Source of the DNA: Apostichopus japonicus
Lineage: Eukaryota; Echinodermata; Holothuroidea; Aspidochirotida; Stichopodidae
NCBI RefSeq assembly: GCF_037975245.1
Contig: NC_092563.1
Location: 11,437,001-11,501,000, forward strand
Direction of reading: 5' to 3'
DNA: 64,000 nt
The position numbers and the translations under genes were made by a program. Positions 1 to 12,117 of this stretch are shown here, piece after piece. Under the pieces are notes generated by a model. The model was not told the DNA's origin. It did no database searches and was given only the letters and a program-made list of their open reading frames with translations. How positions within the stretch are numbered: position 1 is the stretch's first letter; the number at the start of each line of letters is the position of its first letter.

Positions 1-1978
1 ATATATATATATATCTATTAACTTTAAAGTGGTCATGAATTATGACCACCAAAATCAATAGAGTTTTACTCATCAAGGGCAAACCACACATTCAAATATT
101 TGTACCAAAAATTGTTTTTTAGGAAATTCCATCTAACACCATCAAATCTTCTCTAAAGTGGATCACAGTAAATGATCTGTTATGAAATAATGGTAATTGT
201 TTTGTTTTCAAAAATTTTACTTTCCTATTGTAAATTTGTTGTTGACTTATCCTTGACACCTGATTTGGCATATGTCTTCAGCTGTTGGAATTTCCTCAAA
301 GCGCTTAGGAGTTATTGCAAAAAGAGCAAATTCCTTGTCTCAAAGTGCTAGGTTTTATCAAGTCCCAAAAGAAAATAATACAATGTGCCAGCTCTGCCTT
401 CTAAGGATTATCTGAAGTTATGTGACGTTTGTAATTGTAATGGCACAAAGTAGTCCAAAGAGCCTCTCTCATCAGTCATGATATTGCAGAGCACCCAGGT
501 GAAAAAATAGGGGTAGATATATTTACCTTGGACAATTGTGAATACCTATGAACCATTGACTATTTTTCAGATTTGTTTGAGATTGATAAATTCTCACACA
601 AGAAAGATGCATCTACCATAATCAGAGAACTCTAGAGACATTTCACAAATCACGGTATACCTGTTAAGAAACTTAGTGCAGGTAGACTAAGTGGGTTATT
701 AAGCATGTTAGCGAGGATGTATTGTGCTTTTGTAAATAGTTTAGGACAACTTTTTGCAACAGGCTAAGTAATTCATTTATTAAGTTTTTGTGATGTTTTC
801 TTAAAGAAGGAGAGGTGTGACAATTATACGTACTAAAAGAGTGCCATCACAATTACTACTGTAAGACTAGAGTTTGAAATACATGTGTTGTAACCTAAAA
901 AATAACTCATATTCTAGTCATTGACAAAGATTTAAACAACCCCTTGAGCCAGTTTGTGCCCATTTGAGATAACCTGTTGACCTATTGAAGTACAGAGGGT
1001 GAAACTGATAGGAGATTTAAGTGCACTTTTAAAGCAAGAGTATGAACTCTGAAGCAGATTTCATTACCTGGATGCCAGGTATGTTTCGTTGAAGACATAA
1101 AAAGCCCCTTCGCAAAACTAAACAGAACTGATCTGACTAAATAATGTTCACCAAAAGAAAATCATAGCAGTCGAGAATTAACAGATTAATTGTAGCGTTT
1201 TGGAGTTATCATGTTTAAATGGTTTTCATACTGTTCAGATGCATGTTGACCTTATCTGACCTAATGACCTCCACCAATTTCAAGATAATTCTTGCCCTCA
1301 CCAAGCTGGATCCATATACTACATATGAAGTTCAGCAAAGATGTACTTTTGTGTTATCGTGTATACAAACTTTTCAGACCTTGACTTCTGCTGACCCCAA
1401 ATGACAATTGAACTTCACAGAAAACAATAGTCTTCTTGTATGCAATAAGACGGATCCCATATTACCCAAGTATGAAGTTAATTCACCATGAACTTTTCGA
1501 GTTACCGTGGTTACAAGCAAATGTCATACATACATGCACAATCGCCATCAAAGGTCACTGAGCCTTCGGCATTATAACCAAAAAGGCATGACAGCCACTT
1601 TTGCCGTCGGCTGGTTTTTTTTCAGGGGCACCTCGGCAAACATCGAGGGCATGACAGCTTTTTGCCATCAGTGGCGTCAGTTAAGTCAAGCCCTGAGATT
1701 GGGTTTTCAACTAACAGTGTGGAATATTTCCTCTTTCTGTATAAGTGTCACACTGTCTGCCACCAGTATATTCCTTTAAAAGTTTTTCACATTTTCCACA
1801 TAATCATCATAGGTTAACCAAATGTAAACTATGAGATTGGCAAAAGGTGGCTAGTTTGCCATATTTTCACGCATATGCTACCATGTTACTGGGCTGCCTA
1901 TGATACATTTTCCAACCTTCAGAACATGTTGGTGAACATCACTTTTAACTGGATTAACAATCCAAACAATATACTTAC
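1..1978. other. Start of window: ctsz intron 5 with a dispersed-repeat copy
   Basis: No exon seen. Bases 1-14 are an (AT)n run. Bases about 1010-1555 are a copy of the TGACCTTTGACCT repeat family (compare 2330-2835 and 37326-38074), cut off on its right before the usual hairpin end. Confidence 0.6.
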
Positions 1979-2057
1979 AAAAGAGGCTACGTGATACTCA
2001 GCAAAGACTTTTCCTCCCTGAAAGCTGTCAACTGCATCAGTCACCATAATTCCACAT
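1979..2057 (-). CDS. ctsz: ctsz coding exon 5
   Basis: Residues 203-229. It reads [20 protein letters not shown] then YHVASF, aligning with the CGIMATERL...GGIYAEY segment of vertebrate cathepsin Z. Acceptor TTTTCAG, donor GTAAGT. The phase agrees with exon 4 (GC plus A makes Ala). The next exon should begin near the catalytic His. I searched 1-1978 on the minus strand for a Gly-Trp-Gly or Asn-Ser-Trp-Gly block and found none. Confidence 0.85.
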
Positions 2058-5000
2058 CTGAAAATGAACAAAATAGTAAAATCTCATTCACCTGGAGACA
2101 TCAGCATGTGGTAAGGTACTGTGCAAGTAAGTGTATTCAAATTCGAGATTATTTCATATTCATGAACAGATACAAAGTTCATACAACTTAAGATTAACAC
2201 TTTAAATATGACAAAGAACAACTGGTGAAAAACAAATAGCTTAAATTTTCTGCACAGAAAGTCTTATTCTAAGTCCGAAATGAAGAATGCAATGCGGTTG
2301 ATGGACATAGTTAGGTACATCTTTTACAAATCTGACATGTGAAGATCAAATTTTTGAAGCAGATTTTGTTTCCTGGATGACTGTATGTATTGTTGAAGAC
2401 CTATTGTATTTGAGCCCATCACAAAACTAAACCAAACTCAGCTTTGTTATGGTTCTTGTTCTCATCAAGCTTAATCTACATATCAAGTATGAAATTCAAC
2501 AAAAATGTTCTTTTTGAGTTATGATAATTACAAGGTTTGACTTATGTTGCCTGCAAATGACCTTTGACCTCAACCAATTTCAATAGGGTTCCTACATGCC
2601 GAGTACGAAGTTCAACAAAGATGTACTTTATGAGTTATGATTTAAGTTGTCAGACTTGACCTCTTTTGACCCCAAATTATTTTTGAACTTCACAGAAAAG
2701 TGTTGGTTTCTTGCACTCAATAAGATGGATCCATATACCAAGTATATATGAAGTTAATTCCCATGTTATAAGCAGGTGTCACATACACAAACCCACACCA
2801 TCACAAAGATTCCTTTTGCCTCTGGCAAGGAATGAAAAAGTCACAAAATGAGAAATAGGACACTCCTCATGTGGTAACAAGCATTGCCTATCCAATTGGT
2901 TCTTTGTATTCATGACTAGAAATAAACCATTGAACACTTGTAATTATAGATACATGGTAAGAAAGTAGCAGCAACAGAGGTGATATAAAACATCAGTTAC
3001 TTACGCAATTGGACCCTTTTCATAAATCTCAGCCATCATCTTGTCCCTGCCTTGGATGGTTCCATAATCGTTCACTTTGTAACGAGTGTAGTTTTTAAGG
3101 AATACGCATGATGAGGGGCTGCAAGTACCACACTGGTTGAATTCTACACATGCTAACAAAAGATAAAGACTAGAACATCAGCAAATGTTGTAGCTCAGTT
3201 AACTTTTGTAAAGTTATTTGTATAATCTGTCATGGTTAAAACATTATGAAAGAAAGCATTTCTGTGTGTGTAACAGACCTAATATGTAATGTTTAAACCA
3301 AGGTTGCAGAGAATCTGAACCAGCCTCTATGCAGGTTTGGAGGAGCATTCTTCTATTTGGCTGCTGATACCTTTATCATGTTTGACCTTTCATTCTGCCC
3401 ACTAATATGGAAGCCACTCTCAACTGAGTATGTTACCAACTTTGGGAAAATTAAATTCATGACATATGAAAAATATTTCATATCTCTGTCAATTAGAACC
3501 TAAAACAACCTTGACTTATTTATCGTTGTACAACTTTTGTTTCCACTCACCAACTGACCTCTGTCACTTATTTTCATCGAGATCAGATTAAAACCTTATA
3601 GGACTTCATGTTTGAATTTTCTTCGACCCTAAAGTACCTTCAACCTAATGTATGTGTAAACAATAACAACCTCTGACAGGCAACAATCTGGACAACAACT
3701 TTCATCAAGATTGAGCAAATGATCAGCAAGCAACAGCCTTCCAACTGATGTTAACAGACAGATAGGTAGACCCATTGTAATTGTATAAGCCCCATTGGCA
3801 ATGCCAATACAAACTTTGATTGTGCCTCACTTTTAAGATTTCTCTGCTCTTATAGCTATATGCAAACTCAAGGCAACAGGATCCTTTTATTCATTGCATG
3901 ATGTTACACTTACTAGTACTGCATGAATGGACTTTGAAAAGAAAAACTCACATTGGTCTTTGGCTTGATAGTTGTTGCAAGTTTCATCAGGGATACCATT
4001 GTCATGAGCATACTTGTAAACACCCATCATGCCACCACCTTCACATGACCCAGCATTCCCACAGTCAATCACATTTTGAACTGAGAGGTAAGTAGAGGGC
4101 CACTGTCCTCCACGAAGGATGTTTAATCGATCTACAACACAAATCAGATCATTGAATGTTAGTTATAATGTACCGTTCTGAATAAATCTGATAATAATGT
4201 AATGAGCCGTTTTGTATTGAATTCAAAAGACCAAATCAACCAGCCCATCTGCTCTCCTTTTTTATGATGGCCCTCTCAAAGACAAAGTGTAAATGTCTAC
4301 TGTTTGGTAAAATACTGTGAAAGTGTTAACTGACTTCAAGCAGTCTTGGTCATTTATAAGTTAAGTCTCAATTTTAATATAAATGTCACAAAGTATGTTG
4401 AGGTTGTAAACCTCTGAATTGATGACTTCATCCTGTATTACAAGCACTACTTGTAATATCCCTTATACCAGAATGCCACATGGCTTTGTGATTCCTAGCA
4501 ATACAATTCAAAATAACTATCTGACTATCCAAACTATCCAAGAATTAAGGGAGAACCAGAAAAGATGAAAGATTTCCAGCTCTTATTTGAAGCACTCCCT
4601 TGTGGGCATCAACCATTTAATTCACTGGCAAGGATTATATTTCATATAGAATTTTCATTCCAAAATGTTTCAAAATACAAACTTGTTTTGGATTTTACCT
4701 CCACCATTTCAATATGGTTCTTGTACTCACCAAGCTGGATCTACTTACCATTTATAAAGTTACACAAAACTGTACTTTTTGAGTTATCAAGTTTACAAAT
4801 TTTTCAGTCTTTACCTCTGTTGTACCCAAATGACAATACGGTCCTTGTCCTCAATAAGACGGATCCACACACCAAGTATGAAGTTAATCCACTATAAACC
4901 TGTTGATCTAGTCTTTACAAGCAAGTGTCACATACAAACACACACTCCATCATATCGCATAGATTCCTTCTGCCTCCAGCAAGGAATCAACAAGAGCCCA

Positions 5001-8000
5001 ACAGGCACTATGGTTCCTTGCTTACTGGAATATTAAAGTGTTGTAGGCCATCACCAAATATCATAATATTTATGCTATTAACAACATATTCCAAGTTTGG
5101 ATCTAATCTGATTGAAGGTTGTGGAATATTGCAATTCTAAAATTTGGATCCCTCCCAAAGAATTGCAGCCATATAAAATTTTACATGTTAATTGTCCCAA
5201 AATATTTGGCCCAGACAACGTGGCTCAGAAATGTATTTGTCCGCGAAAATGTGGGCCCAAATGGTTCTAAAACTATTGGGCCCCATAAATATGGGCAAAA
5301 GAATGTGTCTCAGAGTGCATTTGATGTGGAAATAAAATCTGGGCCCACCCAGCCCAAAATGGGCCGGAATTCTGTAGGACTCAGATTGCCTACATGCACT
5401 AGCTATTAACCAGCAACCTGTATACCAAGTTTAGCTACAGTCCGCCTTAAGGTTGCAGTTATTGCAATGTACTGTAAAGAAAATGTGGGCCCAAATGGTC
5501 CCAAACATATTGGGCACCATAAATTCTATTTAAGAAGAGATTTTAAGGAATTTGACAACAAATGTTACTTTCCTAAACTAATATTGATATCCATTTTGAG
5601 TTCAGATTAAAACTGCGGAATGTTAACTATATTGTGGTCTACTTCAGACATATATGTATGACATGTAAGACCCTTGGCTAGATACATTTCATGTACTTGC
5701 ATTATTCATCTGTTACTTCTATAGAAAAGCTTCAATCTTTACTAGATGGCAGTCATGATACATCAAGCTCCAAGAACTTTACAGTATGTTGTATTTCATG
5801 TACAAGCAATAAAACACTACTGTACATGTTAATTATATGGTGCATTCAGTTTGGTAAGCAATGCCACTCATGATAGTTTTAAGTGTTTTTGAGATAATTT
5901 TATATTTAATAGGAATTTTGAGACTGATAAATATATGGTGCTAAGTACGGGTGCTCAGCTGCTAGTAATGCTGTTGTTCCATATTACTTTGAGTTATGAA
6001 ATATTATGTTAACAAATCATGTACAATTCTTTAGTTTGATTTGTTATTTCAATGTTGATAAGAATGAGGTTACTGTGTGACATTATTTATGCTTCGAACT
6101 GCTTACTTGTCCTTGTTCTGTGCTGAGGGTCTATTGGCTATAAAAGTTTGCACTAAGCCCATGGATAGGAAATCTGCATATCCCCTTGCCCTTTTCACAC
6201 TCTTTATTATAGGTAAAACTTTGAGACACACCTGTCTTTACAAAAGTAAAGGAAACTACACAGAGAAGAGGGATTCCTTCATAGAGAAACTCTAAGAAAG
6301 GAACTATTCTTTAGATTAAGAGATTAACTCTGCTACTATACAGGTAAGGCATTTCCTTCCCGAAAAAAATGACTATCTTTCTATGGTCCAAACCACAGTG
6401 CTACTTTTAGATTTTAAACATAGACTCCACACATTAAAACCTGTGACTTAAGAAAGCCACTATCCACAATGAAACTAGCAGTTCCAAGCTGTTCCCCAAT
6501 GAGCCAATTATTGAGTCTCCGCCGATCTATATGTTCAATGGTGAACTAATGATGAAGCTTTGCAAACTATACAAAAGCACTATGTACAGTGGAAACTGGT
6601 CTAGTTGGTCTTGAACCAATTTAGCCATCTCCTGCTTAACAGGCAATCCTTCCTCCTTTTTAATTTACTGATTGCAATGACTTATCACATTTTTTTTCCA
6701 AAAGGAAACTAGTGCAACTAATGGGACCAAAATGTTTTGGTTTATAATTCAGAGCTTAGGTTTAAACACTTTTCATGTTATGAAAGAGCAAGAGCATGAA
6801 TTATATTACTTCTATAGTTACAATTTTAATGTAATGACACTGTTAAATTTGAGTCACTCATTTTTCTTGACATCTTGATGAAATCCTTACATCATCATGT
6901 AGTGATGAAAAGTTCAAATGAATTGTATCTAAAGTATACCCAAGAAATTTCAGTAATCTGTCCTTATTTATTTGCAATAAACATGATACCATCCATAAAT
7001 AAAATGCGGTAGAAAGAATGACTTACTAAAACACATTTGTCTTGGCATCTTGCTTAAAGAATGGCACAATGTTAGCTTAGCCTGACAGTTGACACAATGT
7101 AACATATTAACTCAATACTGTAGATATTTGACATGAAAAAGTAATATTTTCATCAAACTTCACATACCCTAAATATTCCATTCTAGCACCTCTTTCAACT
7201 TCAGATCCCAGTATGAATTTCTGTTTACCAACCAAAATTTCACATAATTCTAACAACTTGTCTTGTCTTGACCAATCTTGAAGGAACTATACCAAGCACC
7301 AAAAGAGCCATTATTCTATGATAATTTAAGATGTTTCCTGAAGTACCTGATTAGGTAAAATGTGCCTTTAGATATAGGTGTTAAATTTGAGACAATGTCA
7401 TTGACTAATGACAGAACAGCACCAGTTCTGAATACTTTCCAGGTCAATAGGTCTAGAATTATATACACTTTTGGAATAGTCAAAGCAGTTTTCCATAGAC
7501 AGGATATACAGTATCTCTATTTTGGATGTTTTCTTGGAACAACCATGTGTTAATTGGTGCTAATTCATTACAACAATATTAAAATGGTCACCAAGGAGTT
7601 CCTTTGGATCCACTGGCAACTCCTTTATAACTATTTTGAGTTGCCTACTTAGAGCATTAAAATCTAAAACAGGTGCACATCAACATTACCATCAGGCAAA
7701 GACCAAGAAATATCACTACTGCTTGCATCATTGAAACCTACAAAGTGCTAAACTCCATCCCGAAACATGCATCAATGCCAAATGTTATTATGCCTGTCTG
7801 TCTCACATATAGTTTAACTACATCCAAAAATGAATGATAATTTCCATTCAATTGCCCAAACATTTCACTTTGCATATGATTTTTATTTGTTGTTCTTGTT
7901 TCTCCCATATTGCTTTCCTTCCTCAATGACCGTTGTCTTTTTCAAGTTGTGTAAGTTATACTGTCTGCATTAATTCTTTTCAGCATCTCCGTTGGTGTCT

Positions 8001-9187
8001 GTCAGGTTTGAATGATATGCATACATCACTAACAAAGGCAATGTATTAAAGTCAAAACAACTTGTGTTAACTCCCTTAAGCTGTCACAACCATTTCTGAG
8101 AACACCCCAGTCAGTGGTTTAGATCATTTCTTGCACAGTAACTATATTTTCCCTTCACAAATCTCTTTCCATTCTTCATGTTTGTTGAGGGTAGCCCAAT
8201 GCTTGTATATTACCTACAGACTTTGGACAAGTCTAGAAAATGTTAGTAATTACCTGCCATGGCACTTGTAGTACCCATGCCCCAACAAGATCCACAGTAC
8301 TGAGGAATGTGCTGATTTCTTGTTGCACTTGCAAAGTTTGTGCCATTCACATTTCTCCAATCCCAGGATACTGGTATCTTTTTAAGGTCTAGATATTCAT
8401 GTGGCCTTTCATACGTTCTGTAAACAGAAATCAGAAATCATGTGCCTATAGATTACAAGTATAATCAAGTAACATATTTAGAAACTATGAGAAAGCTAGT
8501 GAAATTAAGAGCACATTTCCAGTTGATGTTGAGATAGCATGGTGAAAGTTATTCTTTTTAGTTAAACAAGGTTATTGTGTAATAATCTGTGATATCATAT
8601 ATGGACTATGCTGTACCTTTAATTTTTTAATCTTGGACCTCTGTTGAACTTTGACCTAAAACAGAATGCAAAAGGGTTCTTGTAATTAATAACATACACC
8701 CATATTTTGTGCTGAGTAAGGTAGATCCACTTACCATGTAAAATGCTGATTACAGTTGGAGTCATTGTGATTAAATTGTGATTTTCAGAAGTTTACCTCT
8801 GCTAGAGCGACCTGTATTGACCTTTGATCCCCCCCCCCACCCACAAAACCCCAGCAAGGTTCTTGTGAGGTGGATACACATATAGTAATAAGTATGAAGT
8901 TCAGTCATCTGTTATATTTTGAGTTACCCTGTATACAAACCAAGCACCCATGCCATTATCATCAGAAAGATTCCTAATACATTGTTCATGGGATAAAAGT
9001 GCAAAATCAAAGAGAAAGTATTTAAACTCTGATAAGAATTCTTGGTAAATATATACTTCAGTTTTACTCACTTGACTGTTTTTATCCCTTCATCAAACGA
9101 TGGATCATAGCATCCTTTCTTCTTGGCATGTACTTTAGAGCTGACCAGCATTACTAAGAAAAGCAATATGAAGCAATTTCTCTCCAT
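1979..9187 (-). CDS. ctsz: Cathepsin Z/X-like cysteine protease, gene model (5' five coding exons; 3' end off window)
   Basis: Papain-family (C1A) lysosomal carboxypeptidase, a cathepsin Z/X type. Coding exons in transcript order are 9072-9187, 8254-8417, 3952-4131, 3005-3152 and 1979-2057. They total 687 nt (229 codons), all with GT donors and AG acceptors and phases that join without a stop. Seen: a signal peptide, a short propeptide with one Cys (KGCYDPS), the mini-loop signature HIPQYC just before the active-site CGSCW, the [13 protein letters not shown] block, [18 protein letters not shown] and EKGPIACGI. The HIPQYC insertion and the very short propeptide are diagnostic of cathepsin Z. 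The family is about 300 residues long, so roughly the last 75, with the catalytic His and Asn, lie left of base 1. The integrin-type RGD of the human propeptide is absent. Start: ATG at 9187, followed by a typical signal peptide and preceded by a splice acceptor, so a 5' UTR intron is likely. The orthology call is certain; completeness is not known. Confidence 0.95.
2330..2835 (+). repeat. Dispersed DR1/hairpin repeat family, copy in ctsz intron 4
   Basis: This copy shares with those at 1010, 4491, 8600, 31620, 37326, 44525 and 60670 the blocks 'gaagcagattt', 'tcaccaag..ggatccacataccaagtatgaagtt', 'gagttat..gtttacaag' and 'cacacaccatcac' (dots mark variable bases). It ends in the hairpin ATTCCTTTTGCC / GGCAAGGAAT at about 2810-2833. 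A perfect TGACCTTTGACCT lies at 2558-2570. Confidence 0.75.
3005..3152 (-). CDS. ctsz: ctsz coding exon 4
   Basis: Residues 154-202. It reads [10 protein letters not shown], then a variable loop, then [18 protein letters not shown] and [12 protein letters not shown]. This matches the family segment leading to the conserved Gly-Pro-Ile. Acceptor GTTAG before CATGTG, donor GTAAGT after ATTGC. Confidence 0.94.
3153..3951 (-). other. ctsz intron 3
   Basis: A 799-bp intron with no ORF of note. At 3290-3440 it holds a segment ('gtttaaaccaaggttgcagagaatctgaaccagcctct') that resembles weakly the 'tagcttgctgataat' repeat seen at 38170, 39150 and 63960. Confidence 0.5.
3952..4131 (-). CDS. ctsz: ctsz coding exon 3: central mature domain
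   Basis: Residues 94-153. It begins [20 protein letters not shown] and continues through [13 protein letters not shown] and [20 protein letters not shown]. The Cys residues for the conserved papain-fold disulphides are in place. Acceptor TTGTAG, donor GTGAGT after CAAT. The length is exactly compatible with the phases of the flanking exons. Confidence 0.95.
4491..4988 (+). repeat. Dispersed DR1/hairpin repeat, nearly full-length copy
   Basis: The left end GATTCCTAGCAATACAA matches the copy at 37326 (GATTCCTTGCCATACAA). The right end is the hairpin GATTCCTTCTGCC ... AGCAAGGAATC at 4962-4988. The left and right ends are therefore inverted copies of about 10 bp, GATTCCTTGC. It lies in ctsz intron 2, with no coding potential. 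This looks like a non-autonomous foldback or MITE-like unit. Confidence 0.75.
5190..5525. repeat. Diverged 'gggcccaaa' repeats
   Basis: Several loosely repeated segments of the form 'aaaatgtgggcccaaatggt..ca' and 'attgggc(a/c)ccataaat' occur at 5235-5300 and 5480-5525. A similar 'gggcccaaaaacttatggcccacc' occurs at 58270. The rest of this 4.1-kb intron (5525-8253) holds no ORF I can support. Confidence 0.45.
8254..8417 (-). CDS. ctsz: ctsz coding exon 2: propeptide end and active-site Cys
   Basis: Residues 40-93, starting TYERPHEYL and reading into [12 protein letters not shown], the start of the mature enzyme. The mini-loop HIPQYC is followed by CGSCW with the catalytic Cys at about residue 83. 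After the Trp the exon reads GMGTTSAMA, where mammalian cathepsin Z has AHASTSAMA. The two changed residues come from GGCATG replacing an Ala-His type pair. Acceptor TTTACAG, donor GTAATT. Confidence 0.93.
8600..8970 (+). repeat. Dispersed repeat family copy in ctsz intron 1
   Basis: A degenerate copy of the same family, recognised from 'tcttgtgaggtggatacacatatag..agtatgaagttcag' and a C9 run at 8829. There is no perfect DR1 here. Confidence 0.55.
9072..9187 (-). CDS. ctsz: ctsz coding exon 1: signal peptide and propeptide
   Basis: Residues 1-38 plus two bases of codon 39. A basic and polar N-terminus (MERN) is followed by a hydrophobic core ([11 protein letters not shown]) and a small-residue cleavage region ending near VHA, a classic secretory signal. 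The propeptide then gives [13 protein letters not shown]. Its single Cys sits where cathepsin Z propeptides bond to the active-site Cys. The donor after GTCAA is GTGAGT. An acceptor (TTCCACAG) lies 3 nt upstream of the ATG. Confidence 0.92.
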
Positions 9188-9354
9188 TGTCTGTGGAATA
9201 AAAATTTCATCTTCATAATTTTTATGATTGTATGACATCACAACTGTTTGCTTCAAGTCTGCTGCAGATGCAACCATTCAATTTTACTTTCAGCTGCAAC
9301 CAGTATCGCAACAAGAACAGCAAAACTACTACTGTAGATCTTTAGGAATCTGAT

Positions 9355-9415
9355 GTTTCTCATATCATATATATCATACTGTATCTCATATCATATATGA
9401 TATATCTCATATCAA
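9355..9415. repeat. AT-rich palindromic run
   Basis: Repeats of 'tctcatatcatata' in both orientations lie just upstream of the ctsz start. A simple, hairpin-forming low-complexity stretch. Confidence 0.7.
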
Positions 9416-10044
9416 GGTTTACAAGGTTTTCAGACTTGGCTAGTTTGTTATGACTATCAACAAAAAAGGATGTTAAATCATTAGTTTAGCTTTAATCTGT
9501 AAGCAGGATGGCATAATTTGAAATTGATAAAGATCAGTTTTATGTTCTAAATTGAGTGAGCCTTCACTGTGCTACAGCATGTGTCATGCTGTCATTTGTA
9601 AGACAACAATTATTTTCTGTGCAACAAATAGTCAGTGTCTATTGGGCCCACATAAAAGAGAGCTGTCACTCACAGACATCTCTGAAAGGAATTGTTCCAA
9701 CTCTACATTGTCACCTAGGATGAATATTGTGTAGGTAACATACTAATGAAAGGATGTCCTAGAAAGTTTTATTGACTTCAATCTACATCTATTTAAGAGG
9801 AAGTTCATTTACACAAAAAAACATACCAACCCAACAAATCAATTGTAGGTCACTTTCAAATTGAGGAAGTATCCTGAGGGATTTTAATTGTTTACACTTT
9901 GTAAGTTTTATGTAAGATCAAATTATCTCCTATTGAAGATCACCAAACAAATTTGATGAACCTCTGGATAAACAACTCCTCCGATCATCAAAGTTGGCTT
10001 CTTCTTCATCAAGGTCACAGAATTTGCTACCAGAGGAGTGGGTT

Positions 10045-10255
10045 CCCGGACAACTCCCCCTGAACGAATTCCCCCTGGACGATTCCCTCGAACAATTCCA
10101 ATCCTGACAATTGCCCCCAGACAATTCCCACACGGAAAATTGCCAACATTGACAATTGCCACTCCGCAGAATTCCTACTCCGGAGAATTGCCACTCCGGA
10201 CAATTCCCAACCATGACAATTTCCCCCCCGGACAATCCTCCTCCTCGGAAATTTT
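10045..10255. repeat. Minisatellite, about 15-16-bp unit rich in 'ggacaattccc'
   Basis: About 13 diverged copies of a unit like GACAATTGCCACTCCG run head to tail, with strong strand asymmetry (C-rich on the plus strand). Open frames on both strands here (up to about 100 aa, Gly/Cys/Arg-rich) are by-products of the repeat. Confidence 0.8.
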
Positions 10256-10959
10256 GACGATTGATTGACAGCCGATGTAGGCGGGGTTTAGGCTATTAGT
10301 ACAGTTAAAATGGGGGTGAACCTAGAACTAACTGCAACAGGAGATTTCATTTTTTCATATTGTTGTTGTGTCTCCACTGAAGCATTTAAAGAATATAAAT
10401 AGTTCTGTGCAAAATATTTATTGTTCTGTGCCTAGATGCACTGTACCATTGAGCAGAATTTGACCACAAAATGTCTACCGTGTCAAGTTCTTTCATACCC
10501 CTAAATTGACACATTCGTCGATAAGCTAAATGTAGTGTAGGCCTAAGTATACATCCATTGACTTTGGATGCTGTTAGCTATGCTCTGAGCCTCTAAGCTC
10601 AGACAGGTCAGGTCCCAGAGAGTGATGGTATCATTTTTTGCTTAGTTTTAGGGAGTAAGATTTCCAAATGCTCCAAAAATGTGAAAAACTGGGGGCAGGA
10701 TGTCAAAAGCTTATAAAAATACAATTTGGTCAGCACATAGCTGTAATGCAAGTTGAAATAAAAATGCAATCAAACTCATGAAATATGTATATAACTCTGC
10801 TTGACTGCACAAAGTTTAGGTTTCCTGCTTTATCGTTGCTAGTAATGTTTGAAGGTGCGTCAATTACGAAGGTGCGTTAATTATGAAGCTTTTACTATAC
10901 TTATACACAAATATTTTGGTCTAGTTGCATATAGGGCCGGGACATAGTCTACAGGAATA

Positions 10960-11260
10960 CACACCAAAATGGTTTCTAGCTCTACAAAGCAACGGAGGAG
11001 AAGGTATTGAACAAGACGGCAAATCTCTCTGGTGGATACTTTTGAAAACCGGAAAGCGCTGAAGGAGGTCGGTGGTTGCAATCCAATTCGAAGTAGCCTA
11101 GGCGGGCCCGCCCGCTCGGCCTAGGTAAGTCAAATAACTTTCACTACCGATTCAACTACGGTAAGGCTGTTGATGGCCTAGCTACAACTTACAAGCAATG
11201 ATGGCTAGGCCTGTAACGTTAGTTAGGTCTTACATTTACAAGTTACATTCGGGTCTTAGT
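10960..11260. promoter_or_regulatory. GC/CpG-richer island upstream of ctsz, candidate promoter and first exon
   Basis: Base composition changes sharply here. It includes CCTAGGCGGGCCCGCC followed by GGCCTAGGTAAGT and several CpGs, in an otherwise AT-rich flank. Since the ctsz ATG sits 3 nt after a splice acceptor, its non-coding first exon should lie upstream, and this 1.8-kb-distant segment is the best candidate. That is inference; no core promoter motif was identified. On the plus strand CCTAG/GTAAGT is also a good donor, so a divergent transcript is possible. Confidence 0.3.
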
Positions 11261-12117
11261 TAGTGTTCTACGACAAATGGTAGGCCTAGGGGTATAACAT
11301 ATTAATATTTGATAAATAAAGAAAACCAAGGCAAGAGTAAAGACTAACATACTCATCTAATATTAGTTAGTACACCGGAATTTTCAGATTCACGAGTCTT
11401 CTCAATGAGGTTCAGTAATCAGTACAGTCCACCGGGCTGAAGCTGGCCAACAGACCTCTGACAGATCGCTGAAAAATAAACACCGTCTACCCCGAATAGG
11501 GGATTGAATTCATGCAGGTTGCACAGATAATCGAGCATTCCAAGGAAGCAAAGGAAGGTATCTCGAAAAAACGTCGTCGCTCAAGTTCAACACTGTAGTC
11601 GCGGAGGTTGGCTGTTTGGGTCAAAGGCTGACCGCAAATTATGTGAAATATGCGGAAAATGTTGTTAACAGCACAAACGTTACCATGCGAAGTGAGATGC
11701 TTTTGAGAACGAAGGGACAGGGGAAATAGACAGAATTGGCGAAGTTTTTTAGTCTGTTAATTTTAATGAATTAAATGAAGGCGCAAACTGTACCTCATTC
11801 TTTAGGCTCAATTACTCAATTGACAAGTGAAGTTTTTATTGATGTTATATATTCTTCGTCTGTTTGCTCGTAGGAGATTGGAAAATAAACTCCTAGGTTA
11901 TTAACGTATCACAAAAAAATTAGATTAGTGTACGTCGACAGCTGAGAGGTTAAACTTCGGAAAATAACCCAAAACTAACCTGCTTTATTGATTTTTGGGA
12001 GATTTTGTGAGTCATCACCATTCTTTTTTATGCTTGGATATTACAGAGGATGTAATAAACTACTGATGGTCTTAAAAATCATGAGGATTGAATGTGATTT
12101 CAGGTATTTTATAAAAT
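11261..12117. other. Intergenic DNA, nothing recognised
   Basis: I see no ORF, RNA gene or repeat structure here that I can support. Confidence 0.5.

Noticed and set aside
9923-10268. Gly/Cys/Arg-rich open frames on both strands
   Set aside because: By-products of the 15-16-bp minisatellite.
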